Positions 31,257 to 43,135 of a stretch of 64,000 bases of DNA are shown in pieces. The translations under genes and the position numbers were made by a program. The stretch covers positions 124,447,036 to 124,511,035 of the forward strand of contig CM043699.1 in NCBI GenBank assembly GCA_023935145.1, read 5' to 3'. Numbering within the stretch: the first letter of the stretch is position 1; every line of letters starts with the position of its first letter. The notes beneath the pieces were generated by a model. It ran no database searches, was not told where the DNA came from, and was given only the letters and a program-made list of their open reading frames with translations. The stretch is from Bretschneidera sinensis. Lineage: Eukaryota > Streptophyta > Magnoliopsida > Brassicales > Akaniaceae.

Positions 31257-32870
31257 GAAGGAAGATGGCTCCTTCTCCTTGCTCTCCTCAAATGTTTGAG
31301 AAAATTGTGGATCTTCAGCTAGATTTCATTTAGGAGTGTCATCCTTCTTTTGCTTCTCAATTAATTTTCCTGCATCATGTGGCAAGTCATAAGACATTTT
31401 ATCATCGAAATTATTGTTAAGAATTTTACCACTTCACAGCACTGTGATAGCCTTTGCTTACTCAGGTTGGCTAGGCAACTTCCCTTTTTGATGTACTTGA
31501 ATAAAAGAACTCAAGTTCTCCTTCAAAGTTGGATTTCTAGGCTGATTGGGTCATGCAACTTGGTTTTGATATTGAACCGGTCTTGAACTTTGAGCATATG
31601 CCGGAGTGTTGTTAGTCTTCCAGGAGAAATTGGGATGATTTCTCACCCCAGGGTTGTAGGTGTTAGAATATGGATCATTCCTTAGCCTAGGTTGGTAAGA
31701 CTCCATTGCATTAACTTGTTCTTGTTCATTTCCTACATAAGATTCATAAGACAAAGAACAAGTGTTAGCACCGTGACCAAAAACCCCACTAACTCCATAT
31801 ACCTTATTATTGGGCGTGTTTGTGGTAGTGAGAAGTTTGACTTGTTTGGTCAACTCTGCAAGTTACATTGCCATATCGTTGTTGGAGCTCAATTTATTAA
31901 CCCAAACTCTCTTTCCTTTTACACTCTTTTGTTGGGAATTAACACCTAACATCTCATATAGCTCGCATGTCTCCTCAGCAGTCTTTTCTCCCATAGCTCC
32001 ACCGGCAGCATTATCAACCATATATTGACACTATTCTGTCAGTCCATCATAGAAGAATTGATTTTGTAGCTACAATTGGTAATGATGGTGGGGACACTGG
32101 ATTAGAAGCATCTTGAACCTATCCCATGCTTCATGGAAAGTTTCTCCCTCCATTTGTGAGAACATGGCAATCTTAGTTCTCAACCTAGTGGTCTTATGAT
32201 GGGAGTAGAATTTGTTCATGAACTGATTGTAGACCGCTTCCCATGTAGTCAAAGAACCGGGTGGAAGAGTCATCAATCACACTTTTGCTCTATCTTTTAA
32301 TGTGTAAGGGAAGCATCTCATCATGAGTTGATCCTCATTCAGCCCCTGTAGAGGAAAAGTCTGCACTGTTGCATAGAAATCCCTTGTGAAGGTTAATAGT
32401 CTTCATTTTGAATTTCGTAGAATGAAGGGAGCATGCTAAAGTGGATATTGTTTATTTTATAATTCCATGCAGCTTCCCCCAATTGGATGTAAGATATGGA
32501 AGTGCCGATGTTTGACCTTGCATACTTCTTCCTCATAATTTGTCTTTCAGCTCCTTCCATTCTTTTAGGCTCCTCTTTTTCTATTCTCTCAACAATTTCT
32601 TCTTCTTCTGTAGGCTGTAACGTCTCCTTTAGCCTATGGATGTTGTCTATTGCTGGCACTAGATTTCTCCCTTGGGATCTTTCACCGTGCATGTACCTGA
32701 AGAAAACAAAAGAAAAATTAAGCTACCAAGAATCAAGAGAGCGAAAATCAAGAAACAAATTAATGCCAATTTAAATTAAGAAGCAAATAAAGAAAATTTG
32801 ACGAAATAAGAGAAATAAAAATTACACCTAAAAGAAAGAGAAAAAATAACTAAAAAATTAAATACTAATT
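31257..32870 (-). pseudogene. ATH-D gag
   Basis: Three open pieces in order: 32393-32692 (N-terminal, Glu-rich, then ISYIQLGEAAWNYKI), 32070-32276 (PPGSLTTWEAVYNQFMNKFY, ETFHEAWDRFKMLL, the gag core) and 31551-31853 (NDPYSNTYNPGVRNHPNFSW). The zinc knuckle near the start of the last piece reads GVSGVFGHGANTC: the first two Cys are replaced, so zinc binding is lost. 31257-31550 is decayed gag tail and 32693-32870 is leader. Confidence 0.82.
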
Positions 32871-32887
32871 CACCGACAATGACGCCA
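32871..32887 (-). promoter_or_regulatory. ATH-D primer-binding site, decayed (tRNA-Asp)
   Basis: Plus strand CACCGACAATGACGCCA, four mismatches from the tRNA-Asp 3' end. Confidence 0.8.
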
Positions 32888-32893
32888 AAAACT

Positions 32894-33163
32894 TGATGTG
32901 CAAATTTTAAACGCTCGCAAGTGCACGAATCACAAATAGTATTGCGATGAGTTTACTTTCGAGGTCGATCTCTCAAAGAATTGCAGTGGTTTAGATCCTA
33001 AATTACTTTCTTAAAATTACTAAAACAAACTCTGAAATTAAATCCTAAACACTCTAATTAAAAGATTGGTGAAGAGAAAATTGAAATAAAAACAATTAAA
33101 CAAAACGAATTAGGAAGAGATGAGTATAATCAATGAGAGCAATTTGGAATTTAGCTTGCTATC
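32894..33163 (-). repeat. ATH-D 5' LTR, U5 end
   Basis: Plus strand starts TGATGTGCAAATTTTAAACG after the primer site. Interrupted at 33163 by ATH-F and resumed at 38132. The same U5 end occurs, inverted, at about 44420-44685. Confidence 0.85.
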
Positions 33164-34421
33164 TGTTGTGTAGTTATCTACCTAAATAAATAAGTAAATA
33201 ACCGTACAGTTTTACTTGCAAGTGCACAAAGTCAACAGTAGCATAGTGTGCGAATGCAAGATTATCTCCACAGGGATTGGTAGATTTCACTTTAGAATTA
33301 GTTTCGCAATAATGAAATAAAAACAAGAGAAATAAATATTGAGTTTGAAATAATAAAGATAAAGGCATAGGGACTTGATATCCACCACTAATTATGTTAC
33401 CACAACAAAACAGTATGCCAATGCTTTACTCATGTCATGAATACCTAATGTTTGTCAACCTAAGGGCATGGTATCTACTCTAACTCTTTTCTTTCTTAAG
33501 GGATTCAGCATAGTATCTACTGAGTTGTTCCTTAAGAGAGTATAGGATCTGTGGAAATTGACAACCACATGAGACCTAAGGCATGGTATCTACTCCCAGT
33601 TTCCCATGTTGATTAACCCAAGAATCCGGCGTGGATATCTTTTGTTACTATTGTTGAACCCAAGACTCGGTCATCCAAATTGATTCAACTAACTAATTCA
33701 TACCACATTCATACGTTGATCAGACACACACATATGAGGAATTTAAATAAAAACAGGTATTAATCAAGTTAAGCAATACAACATGAATATTGCAAAAGCA
33801 CCAATACTGAATTATTAAATAAACATAATTAGCGCTTCAACCAAGCCCTTACTAAAAGTTTAAGTACACATAATAAAAATAAAGGAAAGAAGAAACCCAA
33901 TAGAAGAGTCGTTAATTCTCCTCCACAGTTTCCTCCTTTGGCCTCCCCGAATAAAAACTAAACTAAAGGGAAGATATGCTCCTCAAAAGGGAGATCAACT
34001 AAAAAGGAAGATACTATTTCTGTGTTTTACAAGTCTATTTATAGAGTTCTAAGGACACTTGGAAACCCTAATTTCGAAAACAGGTCTCTAATCCTACTTT
34101 CCAAAATAGGAACTGTTGTTTTTACTGTTCACTGACGTATGTGTGCGCTCGATCACAATATCTTGCGTTCGAGCGCAGTCTTCTTCTTGTGTGCGAGTGC
34201 AGATTGCGCTCGATCCTAGCTTGGGCTCTGCACTCGATCGCACTAAGCAACTAACAAATTTTCCATATTTGCTCTTTGAGCTCCAAATGCTTCTTTTTCT
34301 CCAAGAACCTATAAAAAACCATAAAGCACAGAAAGGAAGTAAAATAGCATAAAATACGCACACTAAGGGCTTAACAAATGTAAATTAAAGGGCTTAAATA
34401 TGAATATTTAAGCACTTATCA
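33164..34421 (-). repeat. ATH-F 3' LTR
   Basis: 1258 bp, TGTTGTGTAG...AGCACTTATCA. It is 72 bp shorter than the other LTR, mainly because of two deletions between direct repeats: about 57 bp near 33476 and about 22 bp near 34240. Confidence 0.92.
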
Positions 34422-35660
34422 CACCCCCAAACTTACATATTGCTAGTCCCTTAGTAATACGAAACTAAAAACTAAAATAAAGACACAGATAAATCCAATA
34501 TTCATGGTGTCCACAAAAATTTAGGTATCACACAAAACCATGATGTGCATTCATGAGCAAGCTTAACAAGTACAAACACATCTTTGCAATGAATAAGAGT
34601 TTTGAACGCATATCACTTTCATAAGGTAGATTAAGACATCACAAGTTTGACTTTTGTGTGTGGTGAACTAGCACATAAAAGATTAGGTTTCCAAATAATT
34701 CTAATGTATAGTGTTTCGATGACTTAAGATTCACCAAATTTCTTATTAGAATCAACAAAAATGGCATAGTTTTTTTTTCTTTTATTTGTGAGATTTTTGC
34801 CAAGTTAGTTCCCTTAAGCTTTCTATTTGACTCATGTAGCGAGTGTTTAGCCAATGACTCCCAAACCAGATGGTCTTAGGGCATTAGGTGTAAAGACACC
34901 CCTAAGGACTTACTAACTCGAGTCAAAAAGGCTACGGAACTTAACAGGTCTTAATGCTACCAATAAGAATTTCCACCTTTTGACATGACACTCACTACTT
35001 ACTGAGATAAGAGGGCCAATTACTCAGCGAAAACTTCTCTTTTTTTGTATTTTTTATTATGCCAAGGTGTTAATCTAACAGATCATCTGGTTCACAGTCG
35101 AGCAAAAGAAACATACAAATCAAAATTACATGTCATACCGCACACAACTATGTGCTAATGTGCTCGTGTTAGTTTAGGTCAAACTTGTGAATCCTTAAAT
35201 GCCTAAAAGTAAGTGATCTATGTTCAAACTTAATTATTGGCCTATATGTTCAAAGTTTTAAGCACTTATGAAGTCAAATCATATTATTTGTTTAGATCAC
35301 CCAAAATTTTCAAAACAGTCTGAACATGCATTTATCTATATAAAAAAAAAGGGACAAAATGTGTGAATATGTCTCCCATACCCCCAAACTTAAATTACAC
35401 ATTGTCCTCAATGTGTGAATAACATGGAAAGATCTGACTTGAGAGATGGAGAATTAGCTGGGTCGACATGGCTCATAGCATACCCCCAAACTTGAACAAA
35501 TGCACACATTGTCCCTAAAAAAGAAAAACTAACGTAATACGGGAAAACAAGAAGTACTAAAAATAAATAAATAACAATAAATACGTAAAACTGTAAAATA
35601 AAAGAATAAGCTGTGGGGGTGCCTCCAATGAGCGCTAAGTTTAACGTCTGCAGCCGGACT
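34422..35660 (-). other. ATH-F polypurine tracts and 3' noncoding region
   Basis: Noncoding. Polypurine tracts on the minus strand at 34422-34434 (next to the LTR), 35378-35391 and 35481-35493, all with AAGTTTGGGGGT. The hairpin is at 35397-35416 (stem ACACATTG/CAATGTGT, loop AGGA). The post-pol motif is at 35610-35650. Confidence 0.75.
35397..35416 (-). promoter_or_regulatory. Conserved hairpin upstream of internal polypurine tract (ATH-F)
   Basis: Perfect 8-bp stem with a loop that differs from those of ATH-G, ATH-E and ATH-A. Confidence 0.7.
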
Positions 35661-35771
35661 AAGCCTTATTTTTCCCCAAAACTAAGATTGGCAGCAACTA
35701 GCATAAGTGGTGTCTTATTCTCTCCCATATAAGCATAAGTTAAGTGCTCTGGCAATTGTTTGAATTCCAAG

Positions 35772-36452
35772 TTAGGTGCCTATACAATAAAAGGAAAAAA
35801 AAATAGTATTAGTAGGCACATGAGGGTCAAATGGATCGATGTACTTACTTGGATGCTTTGGAGAGGCCTCTAGAAGGTGCATAGTTTCAATGATGTCATC
35901 AGTAACATCTTCAGATTTTAGCTCAACATCTAATCCTTTGAAACAATGGGTGAGGGTGGTCTCCAATGGATCAATGTGATGGACGTGAAGAACTTGCTCA
36001 ACAACACCTTGCTGTCGTTCACTCAGCTCTTTAGCCAATTGCCCCACTTGTACTTCAAATCTTTGAATGGCTTGCTCATGCTTTGCAATGATTTCGCTTT
36101 GTTCAGTCCGGAATTGTCTTTCCTATACCATGAATTGTTCTTGTGAAGTCATCAACTGCCTTACAAGACTCTCTAGGTCACTTTGCTTTAATTTTGAAAC
36201 TGATTGGGTAACTAATTGGGAATTCCTTTGCTGCCCTTGAAGGTTCAAGGCATTTTGTTCGTTGCTCAATGAGAAGTTGAGGTGGTGTCTCCATCCAGGA
36301 TTGTAGGTATTTGCATATATGTTATAGTTATTCGATCCTGCATAATTTGCTTGCTCTTGATTAGGTGAGATGTTTTGAGTAGTCATGGTGTTTATGAGCA
36401 TATCTAGCTTCCTCTCCATAGAATCTAGACAAGCATATCTAGCTTCCGCCAT
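35772..36452 (-). pseudogene. ATH-F shortened gag plus spacer-region remnant
   Basis: Starts at 36452 with MAEARYACLDSMERKLDML. The open pieces are 109 residues (36123-36452) and 91 residues (35772-36047), separated by a stop near 36123. The first has NYNIYANTYNPGWRHHLNFS, the second VGQLAKELSERQQG, VLHVHHIDPLETTLTH and HLLEASPKHPSKY. Unlike ATH-E, the zinc knuckle is missing: NISPNQEQANY runs straight across its place. No gag core. Confidence 0.8.
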
Positions 36453-36773
36453 TAGTGCTTCTCCCTCGATTGAATTAGTTGAAAAACTTCAGTGTAGCAG
36501 TTTTAGTACTACTTCTTGGGTACTCTCTAGAGTTTTTGTGCTCGAGCGCACCAAGAACAGCGCTCCATCGCACTGGGATTGCGCTCGATCGCACCAAGGG
36601 GTGCGCTCGATCGCAATGAGGATAGAAACTCCTCCTCTGCACACCTGAACAAAAACAGAAAACAAAAAGAAGGAATAAATCTGAAAAAATAAAAATAAAA
36701 CGGAACAGAACAAAATAAAATAGAATAAAATAAAAACTAACGAAAATAATTCCAAAAAGAAATTTAGCACAAT
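36453..36773 (-). other. ATH-F 5' leader with palindromic array
   Basis: Noncoding. gcgctcgatcgca/cgagcgcacc units at 36539-36620 repeat those of its LTR U3 (37822-37945). Confidence 0.7.
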
Positions 36774-36790
36774 CCCCAGCAACGGTGCCA
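36774..36790 (-). promoter_or_regulatory. ATH-F primer-binding site (tRNA-Asp)
   Basis: Plus strand CCCCAGCAACGGTGCCA, two mismatches from the tRNA-Asp 3' end. Confidence 0.9.
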
Positions 36791-36796
36791 AAAACT

Positions 36797-38126
36797 TGTT
36801 ATGCAGTTATCTACCGAAATAAATAAGTAAATAACCATACAATTTTACTTGCAAGTGCACAAGGTCAATAGTAGCATAGTGTGCGAATGCAAGATCATCT
36901 CCACAGGGATTGATAGATTTCACTTTAGAATTAGTTTCGCAATAATGAAATAAAAGCAAGAGAAATAAATATTGAGTTTGAAATAATAAAGATAAAAGCG
37001 TAGGGACTTGATATCCACCACTAATTATGCTACCACAACAAAACAGTATGCCAATGCTTTACTCATGTCATGAATACATAATGTTTGTCAACCTAAGGGC
37101 ATGGTATCTACTCCTTAAGCTATTAATTTCCCTAAGCAACGAGTTAGGCATGGTATCTACTCTAACTCTTTTCTTTCTTAAGGGATTCAGCATGGTATCT
37201 ACTGAGTTGTTCCTTAAGAGAGCATAGGATCTGTGGAAATCAACAACCAAACGAGACCTAGGGCATGGTATCTACTCTCAGTTTCCCATGTTGATTAACC
37301 CAAGAATCCGGCGTGGATTCTTTTTGTTACTATCGTTGAACCCAAGACTCAGTAATCCAAATTGATTCAATTAACTAATCCATACCACATGCATACGTTG
37401 ATCAGACACACACATATGAGGAATTTAAATAAAAACAGGTATTAATCAAGTTAAGCAACACAACATGAATATCACAAAAGCGCCAATACTGAATTATTAA
37501 ATAAACATAATTAGGGCTTCAACCAAGCCCTTACTAAAAGTTTAAGTACACATAATAAAAATAAAAGAAAGAAGAAACCCTAGAGAAGAGTCGTCAATTC
37601 TCCTCCACAGTTTCCTCCTCCGGCCTCCCCGAATAAAAACTAAACTAAAAGGAAGATATGCTCCTCAAAAGGGAGATCAACTAAAAAGGGAGATACTGTT
37701 TTTGTGTTTTACAAGTCTATTTATAGGGTTCTAAGGACACTTTGAAACCCTAATTTCCAAAACAGGTCTCTAACCCTACTTTCCAAAATAGGAACTGCTG
37801 TTTTTACTGTTCACTGTTGTACGTGTGCGCTCGATCGCAATCTCTTGCGTTCGAGCGTAGCCTTCTTCTTGTGTGCGAGTGCAGATTGCCCTCGATCCTG
37901 GCTTGGGCTCTGCACTCGATCGTAGCTCCTCTGCGCTCGATCGCACTAAGCAACTGACAGATTTTCCAGATTTGCTCTTTGAGCTCCAAAATGCTTCTTT
38001 TTCTCCAAGAACCTATAAAAAAACCAAAAAGCACAGAAAGGAAGTAAAATAGCATAAAATACACACACTAAGGGCTTAATAAATGTAAATTAAAGGACTT
38101 AAATATGAATATTTAAGCACTTATCA
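36797..38126 (-). repeat. ATH-F 5' LTR
   Basis: 1330 bp, TGTTATGCAG...AGCACTTATCA. TATA box at 37717-37725. Palindromic array at 37822-37945. Confidence 0.92.
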
Positions 38127-38131
38127 CTATC
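38127..38131. repeat. Target-site duplication of ATH-F (right)
   Basis: CTATC, matching 33159-33163. Confidence 0.92.
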
Positions 38132-39531
38132 CAATAATGAATTGGAACATTTGGTGAATATAAAGAATTAATCAACATCCAAGACTATTGGTATTTCCGC
38201 TAAGACTAGAGAATGCCATTAATCGTGTTTATTCTCAATTTATTACTAATTAATTAAATCTTGTGGATCGTGTTCATCAATTAATTAGTTAAATTAAGTA
38301 TAAGAAAAAATGCAACCACGTAAATCACAATTTGATTTGAATCTTGATTTAAATTCCTATTCAAGAAAGCTTAATTAAGTCTAGATGATTTATCCTCAAC
38401 CTAATCTCAAATATTAACCTTGACTATCAATAATAGATGGCCAATCCAAAAGCAATAATCAAAGGTATGAAGAATATTGAATAAGAAATAATCTGGAAAA
38501 TGTTATAAAACTAAATCCACCAAAATATCCAAAACAATCAAGGCAACTAAGCCAAACGCCCAACTATGCGTTCAGTCGCTCATGTTTAAATCCCAATCAA
38601 AAAATTCAAATACTACGGTTACAAGCATATTGAAGGATAAAAGGAGCAAAGACAAAATTTCTTCTCAAATTACAAGAAGAATCCTCAAAGTCTTGAAGTG
38701 ATTGATCATCGTCTTCAATCTCTTGATAAGCTGTCTTGATGAAAGAAACTGTCTCCTCCTTCAATCTCCCAAAACTCCTCTTCATAATATCTCTCCAAAA
38801 AAAAAAATTGTAGTCTCCCCCTAGGTTCTCTGAGTCTAAATTCTTATATATAGCTATATAGAGATGGCTTTGTAGACAAAAAAGTTGCCCTAGGGTTTCT
38901 ATTCAGGCCGTGTGCTTCTGCTGCTATCTAGGCCCGGTTATGCTACTGTCCAAGCTATGTGTTTGTTGTTGTCTAGGCTAGGTTTTTGTTATCTGAAACT
39001 GGTCTGGTTGTGCTGCTGTCCAGGCCGTGCAAATCCCAAAAAAATTAGAATTTAATAGCTCCTTCACTTCTGCCACGCTGAAATCACGCACAGCCTAACA
39101 TTTGTCTACTAAAACTATCATAACTTTCTCTAGAAAAATCATATTTATGAACCATAAAATTTTCCAGAAAATAGACATCCGGATCTTTCAAAGCATATAT
39201 GGCTTATCTCCTAGTTCTTACTGAATCAATACAGTTTAATTCACAAAAATGACTGATCTGTACCAGCAATTCTGGCAATTTAGTGAAACTCCTTTTCACC
39301 CTTTGCTAGTGACAACATGACTTAGCAAAATGTTCAATTTATCTTTAACAGTCTAGAAATGATGGGTTTTATTACACTCTGAATCCCACCAGCTTTACTT
39401 TAGATGAACTCCAAATGCTTGTGAACCTGTAAAACAACGAAAAACAACTTAAAGTAACAAATTCCTAAGCTAAACATATAAATAAATACTTGAAAAACAT
39501 ACAAAATACTAGGACAAATATTCTTTCATCA
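38132..39531 (-). repeat. ATH-D 5' LTR, U3 and R part
   Basis: Continues the LTR after ATH-F and ends ...TCTTTCATCA at 39531. TATA-like run at 38843-38860. The ctgctgtccaggccgtg-type repeats are at 38905-39030 and the shared GCCATAACTTTCTC-type block near 39115. Without ATH-F the LTR is about 1.67 kb. Confidence 0.85.
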
Positions 39532-39850
39532 TTGGTACTAGCACATTAAAAATGATCTTTATATTCTTGAATTAAATGGTAATATATTGCATATTGATCA
39601 ACAAGGTAATAAAAGAAAAAGATATGAAATTAATCTTTCATATGTATGGCATCTCAAACTTGGTCATATCAATGAGAGTAGGATTAATAAATTGACAAAA
39701 GATGGATACTTTAATTCATTAACTTTCGAGTCATACCAAACATATGAATCGTATATCATGGGAAAAATTTGACTAATACTCCACTTAGTGGACATGGAGA
39801 ATGAGCTGTTGACATATTAGGATTAGTCCAAAACATGGTGGCTATGGTGT
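39532..39850 (+). pseudogene. Second Copia element: GAG-pre-integrase fragment
   Basis: Decoded as NDLYILELNGNI, YVWHLKLGHINESRI and YESYIMGKI, the zinc-binding region before a Copia integrase, though the second Cys pair is lost. The catalytic core is missing. ATH-D was inserted immediately upstream. Confidence 0.75.
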
Positions 39851-40776
39851 TGCTTAGGCTAGATACGATGACCTACTTCAGGCTATGACAAGCCTCCAGC
39901 TGTCCATATAGTCCAGATTCCAAAGCTTGAGCTCTTCAGTTGATTTTATGCATTGCGACCTCCTCACACTTTGTGACGATTTCGAGCTGCACCGAGAACA
40001 CATAGAGGGCTCTTTGGCAGAGCTTCGAGATCTCTTCTGGGACAGCTCTAATTTTCTCGCTCGTTGAGCTCCTTTGATCTATCATTTAGATGTAGTTTGT
40101 ATAGCTCTTAGAGAGTTTTAGCACGAACATTTCATGTTTTATCATACATTTTTATTATTGTACTCGATATTCGGCTTCTAAAAGCCTATGATGTATGGAT
40201 ACTTGTATATATTTGCCTAATTTTTGGTTATCCGGCTTATATTCATATATTTGCTTTTCTTTTATGCTATATGATTACTTGGTTTAAGCCATTCGTACTC
40301 CACAATATGCTTTAACTACTTATGCTAGTATGAAAACTTATGGTTCTTCTCAGGAAGTCTTCCCAGCTACAAGTTGCTTATTTTTTGAGTTTGCACCCCA
40401 GCTCCAAGTTTGGGTTTTCATTATATTCTTATCTTTGTTATCCAAGTTTCTTATTTTTTGAGTTTGCATCCCATTTTTTGTTGTTGTCAAAACGGGGGAG
40501 AAAAAGAGAAAAATCAATGTAAACTTAGAATAAAGTACATATTTAGGGGGAGCTTTACTTTGATCACTTTGACAAATGTATTATAGAAATGCATGCTTGG
40601 TTGAGTTGAGATTGAGTTGAGATAACTGCTTATAAAATGCGTTTTTAATGTTCAACAGGTTGGCTTTTATCCAAAAAATAGAGGAGACTCTGTCCAAATT
40701 TTTCTAAAAACCAACACTTAGCTTTTAAATTTTTTTTTTCTCTCATTAGTTTTGTCATCATCAAAAATGGGGAGAT
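39851..40776 (+). other. Second Copia element: decayed 3' internal part and polypurine tract
   Basis: About 39880-40080 reads as a helical stretch (DLLTLCDDFELHREHIEG, SLAELRDLFWDSSNF) with stops, function unknown. Then AT-rich noncoding DNA with a direct repeat (cttattttttgagtttgca near 40377 and 40448) and purine runs acgggggagaaaaag (40494) and aaaaatggggagat (40763-40776), the latter next to the LTR. Confidence 0.6.
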
Positions 40777-41786
40777 TGTTGACCTGTATTTGATTTCAAT
40801 AATGACAAAACACTACTTTAATTGAACTAACATTTTTATCTAAGTGATTAAGTGGCAAAAGCATTCAGCATAGAAACAAAGATACAAGAACTCAACTCGA
40901 TTCAGACACCAAGACAAGATAGAAGATCTAGAATAGGCTTTAAGGTAATCAAAACAATTGTAAATGTCTCATGTTCCAATACTTAGCTTGAACTATGGCT
41001 CATTCTACAAAAGAATTTGACAAAACAAATCCTACAAATGTTTCTAAATCAAAAACAGTTTTAAAATATGAAAAAATGGGTTGAACGACAACCCAGTCGA
41101 CTGGCTCCACATACCAGTCGACTAGGATATGGAATATAAGGTTCCCATTCGACTGATGCTTAGGACCCCGTCGACTAGAACTCTCCCATAGCCTAAAAAG
41201 TGAAGTTTCTTACTTGACCCAATCGATTGGTACAAGGACCAAGTCGACTAGTACAATGACCAAGTCGACTGGTAATTCAAAAAATATGACTGTTTGAGAC
41301 GCGAGACTTGAACATTTAATGCCCCAAACCTACCAAGTCAGTGTCAAATGGCCATATTGATTTAAGTCTATATAAACCCACTTCAATGAGCATTTAAACA
41401 TAGAAGAGAACACATTTAATTCATTAGATTGCTCATTAATTCTCAAAATCTTTAAAAAAAATTTATTGATGAGCCATTCTTCAAGCTTATTCTTGAAAGA
41501 GATATATTATTCATTTGTAAAATCACTTATTGCTATCTCTCTACCATTTACTTTACAGCAAATCTCATTTGTTGTAAAGAGGTAAAAGTTGTAATAACTC
41601 TTAGAGTGTTTAGGATTAAACAATTCTTTGTAACTTCCGTGTAGAAGGGATTAGCTTTCGTGAGGAATGGATTAGCTTTCGTAAGGAAGGGATTGGTTGT
41701 AAGGTTTGTGCAACACCCGTGAAGTTGCAGGACTAAAGTTTTAGTGGATTGCTTCAAGGAGGTTCCTTGAAGAGAGTGGACGTAGG
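40777..41786 (+). repeat. 3' LTR of the second Copia element (first part)
   Basis: Starts TGTTGACCTG directly after the polypurine tract. It contains an array of AGTCGACTGG-like units between about 41095 and 41270. Interrupted at 41786 by a solo LTR; the text resumes at 43031. Confidence 0.7.
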
Positions 41787-43030
41787 TGTCGTGCAAAAAT
41801 CCACCTAAATTAATAAGCAAATATTCGAACAGTTTTACTTGCAAGTGCACAAGGTCAACAGTAGCATAGTGTGCAAATGCAAGATCGTATCCACAAGGAT
41901 TGGTGAATTTCATTTTAGAATCAGTTTAGCAATATAAAATGATAGAAATAAACATTGAGTTTGATTTTGATAACGATAGAAACATAGGGCTTTAATATCC
42001 ACCACTAATCATACTTTTCCAATAAGTAATGTGCCAATGCTCTAACCCTACTATGAATACCTAATGGTTGTCAACCTAAGGGCTTGGTCCGCTCTTTAAG
42101 CTATTGATCTCCCTAAGCAACGAGTTAGGCATGGTGTATACTCTAACTCTTCTCTCTCTTAAAGGATTCAGCATAGTGTCTACTGAGTTGTTCCTTAAGA
42201 GAGCATAAGATTTGTGGAAATCAACAACCACACGAGGCCTAGGGCATAGTATATACTTCTGGTTTCCCATATTGATTAACCCAAGAACCCGGCGTGGATT
42301 TTTTTGTTCCTATTGTCAAATATAGGACTCGGTCATCAAAATTGATCTAACTAACTAATCCATACCACATGCATACATTAATCAGACAAACACATATGAG
42401 GAATTCAATAAAACAGGCATTAATCAATTAAACCATTATAACACAGCTATTTGCAAAGGCAACAATACTCATATATGGAAAAGCATAATTAGGGCTTCAA
42501 TCGAGCCCTATTAGTAAGTTAGTTACACATGGTGATGATGTTACACATCTTCATAATGTAAACTAAAAAGACAAAAATAAACCCAAAAAATACTATGGAG
42601 AAGAGTTATCAATTTGTCTCCAAAGCTTACAACTCAAAAAAAGATTCAAAAGTATTGTTTCTTTGTTTTAAAGGCCTATTTATAAGGTTTTAAGGGCACC
42701 TCGAAACCCTAATTTCCAAAACAATACCCGAACTATTCTATCCAAAACTGGCTCTACCGTTTCACTGCACGTGTGCGCTCGATTCCATGCTTTTGCGCTC
42801 AAGCCTTCTATGTGTGCGCATGAGTGCTTGTGCACTTGATCACACTTTCTTGTGCTCGATTGCACTTGGCTGCTTCCAGGTCTTCCAGATTTGTTTTTTG
42901 AGTTCCAAAATGCCATCTTTTTTTTCAACCTATAAAAACATAGAAAACACCAAAATGAAGTAAAATATAATAAAATACATAAACAAAAGTAAATTAAGGG
43001 GCTTAAATATGAATATTTAAGCACTTATCA
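41787..43030 (-). repeat. Solo LTR of the ATH-G/E/F family
   Basis: 1244 bp, TGTCGTGCAAAAATCC...AGCACTTATCA. No internal region. The flanking five bases differ (gtagg and ataag), so the target-site duplication is decayed or lost. It has the palindromic motifs at 42770-42870 in a more decayed form. Confidence 0.82.
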
Positions 43031-43135
43031 ATAAGGTCGGAAGGATTCCGATATTGTTGAACCATTATAAACGGAGTTTGCACTTTCTCTTCCTTTGAAC
43101 TCCTTTACTTTTAAGTATATTATTTGATTGTGTGC
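43031..43135 (+). repeat. 3' LTR of the second Copia element (continued, end missing)
   Basis: Continues the Copia LTR with an R/U5-like stretch (aaccattataaacggagttt). Cut by the ATH-D-type LTR at 43136. Confidence 0.6.

Larger units (their letters stand above)
33164..38126 (-). mobile_element. ATH-F: non-autonomous element of the ATH-G LTR family
   Basis: Complete 5.0-kb minus-strand element in the LTR of ATH-D with target-site duplication CTATC (33159-33163, 38127-38131). LTRs 33164-34421 and 36797-38126. Its internal part holds a shortened gag and the spacer-region remnant, joined to the 3' noncoding region at the same point as ATH-E. Confidence 0.93.

Noticed and set aside
38132..39531. 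Possible host gene promoter (TATA run at 38843)
   Set aside because: It is the U3/R part of the ATH-D LTR, and the downstream reading leads into ATH-D, not a host gene.
40340..40522. 60-residue frame before the second Copia LTR
   Set aside because: Low-complexity Ser/Phe/Leu text in the 3' noncoding part with direct repeats; no match to a known protein.
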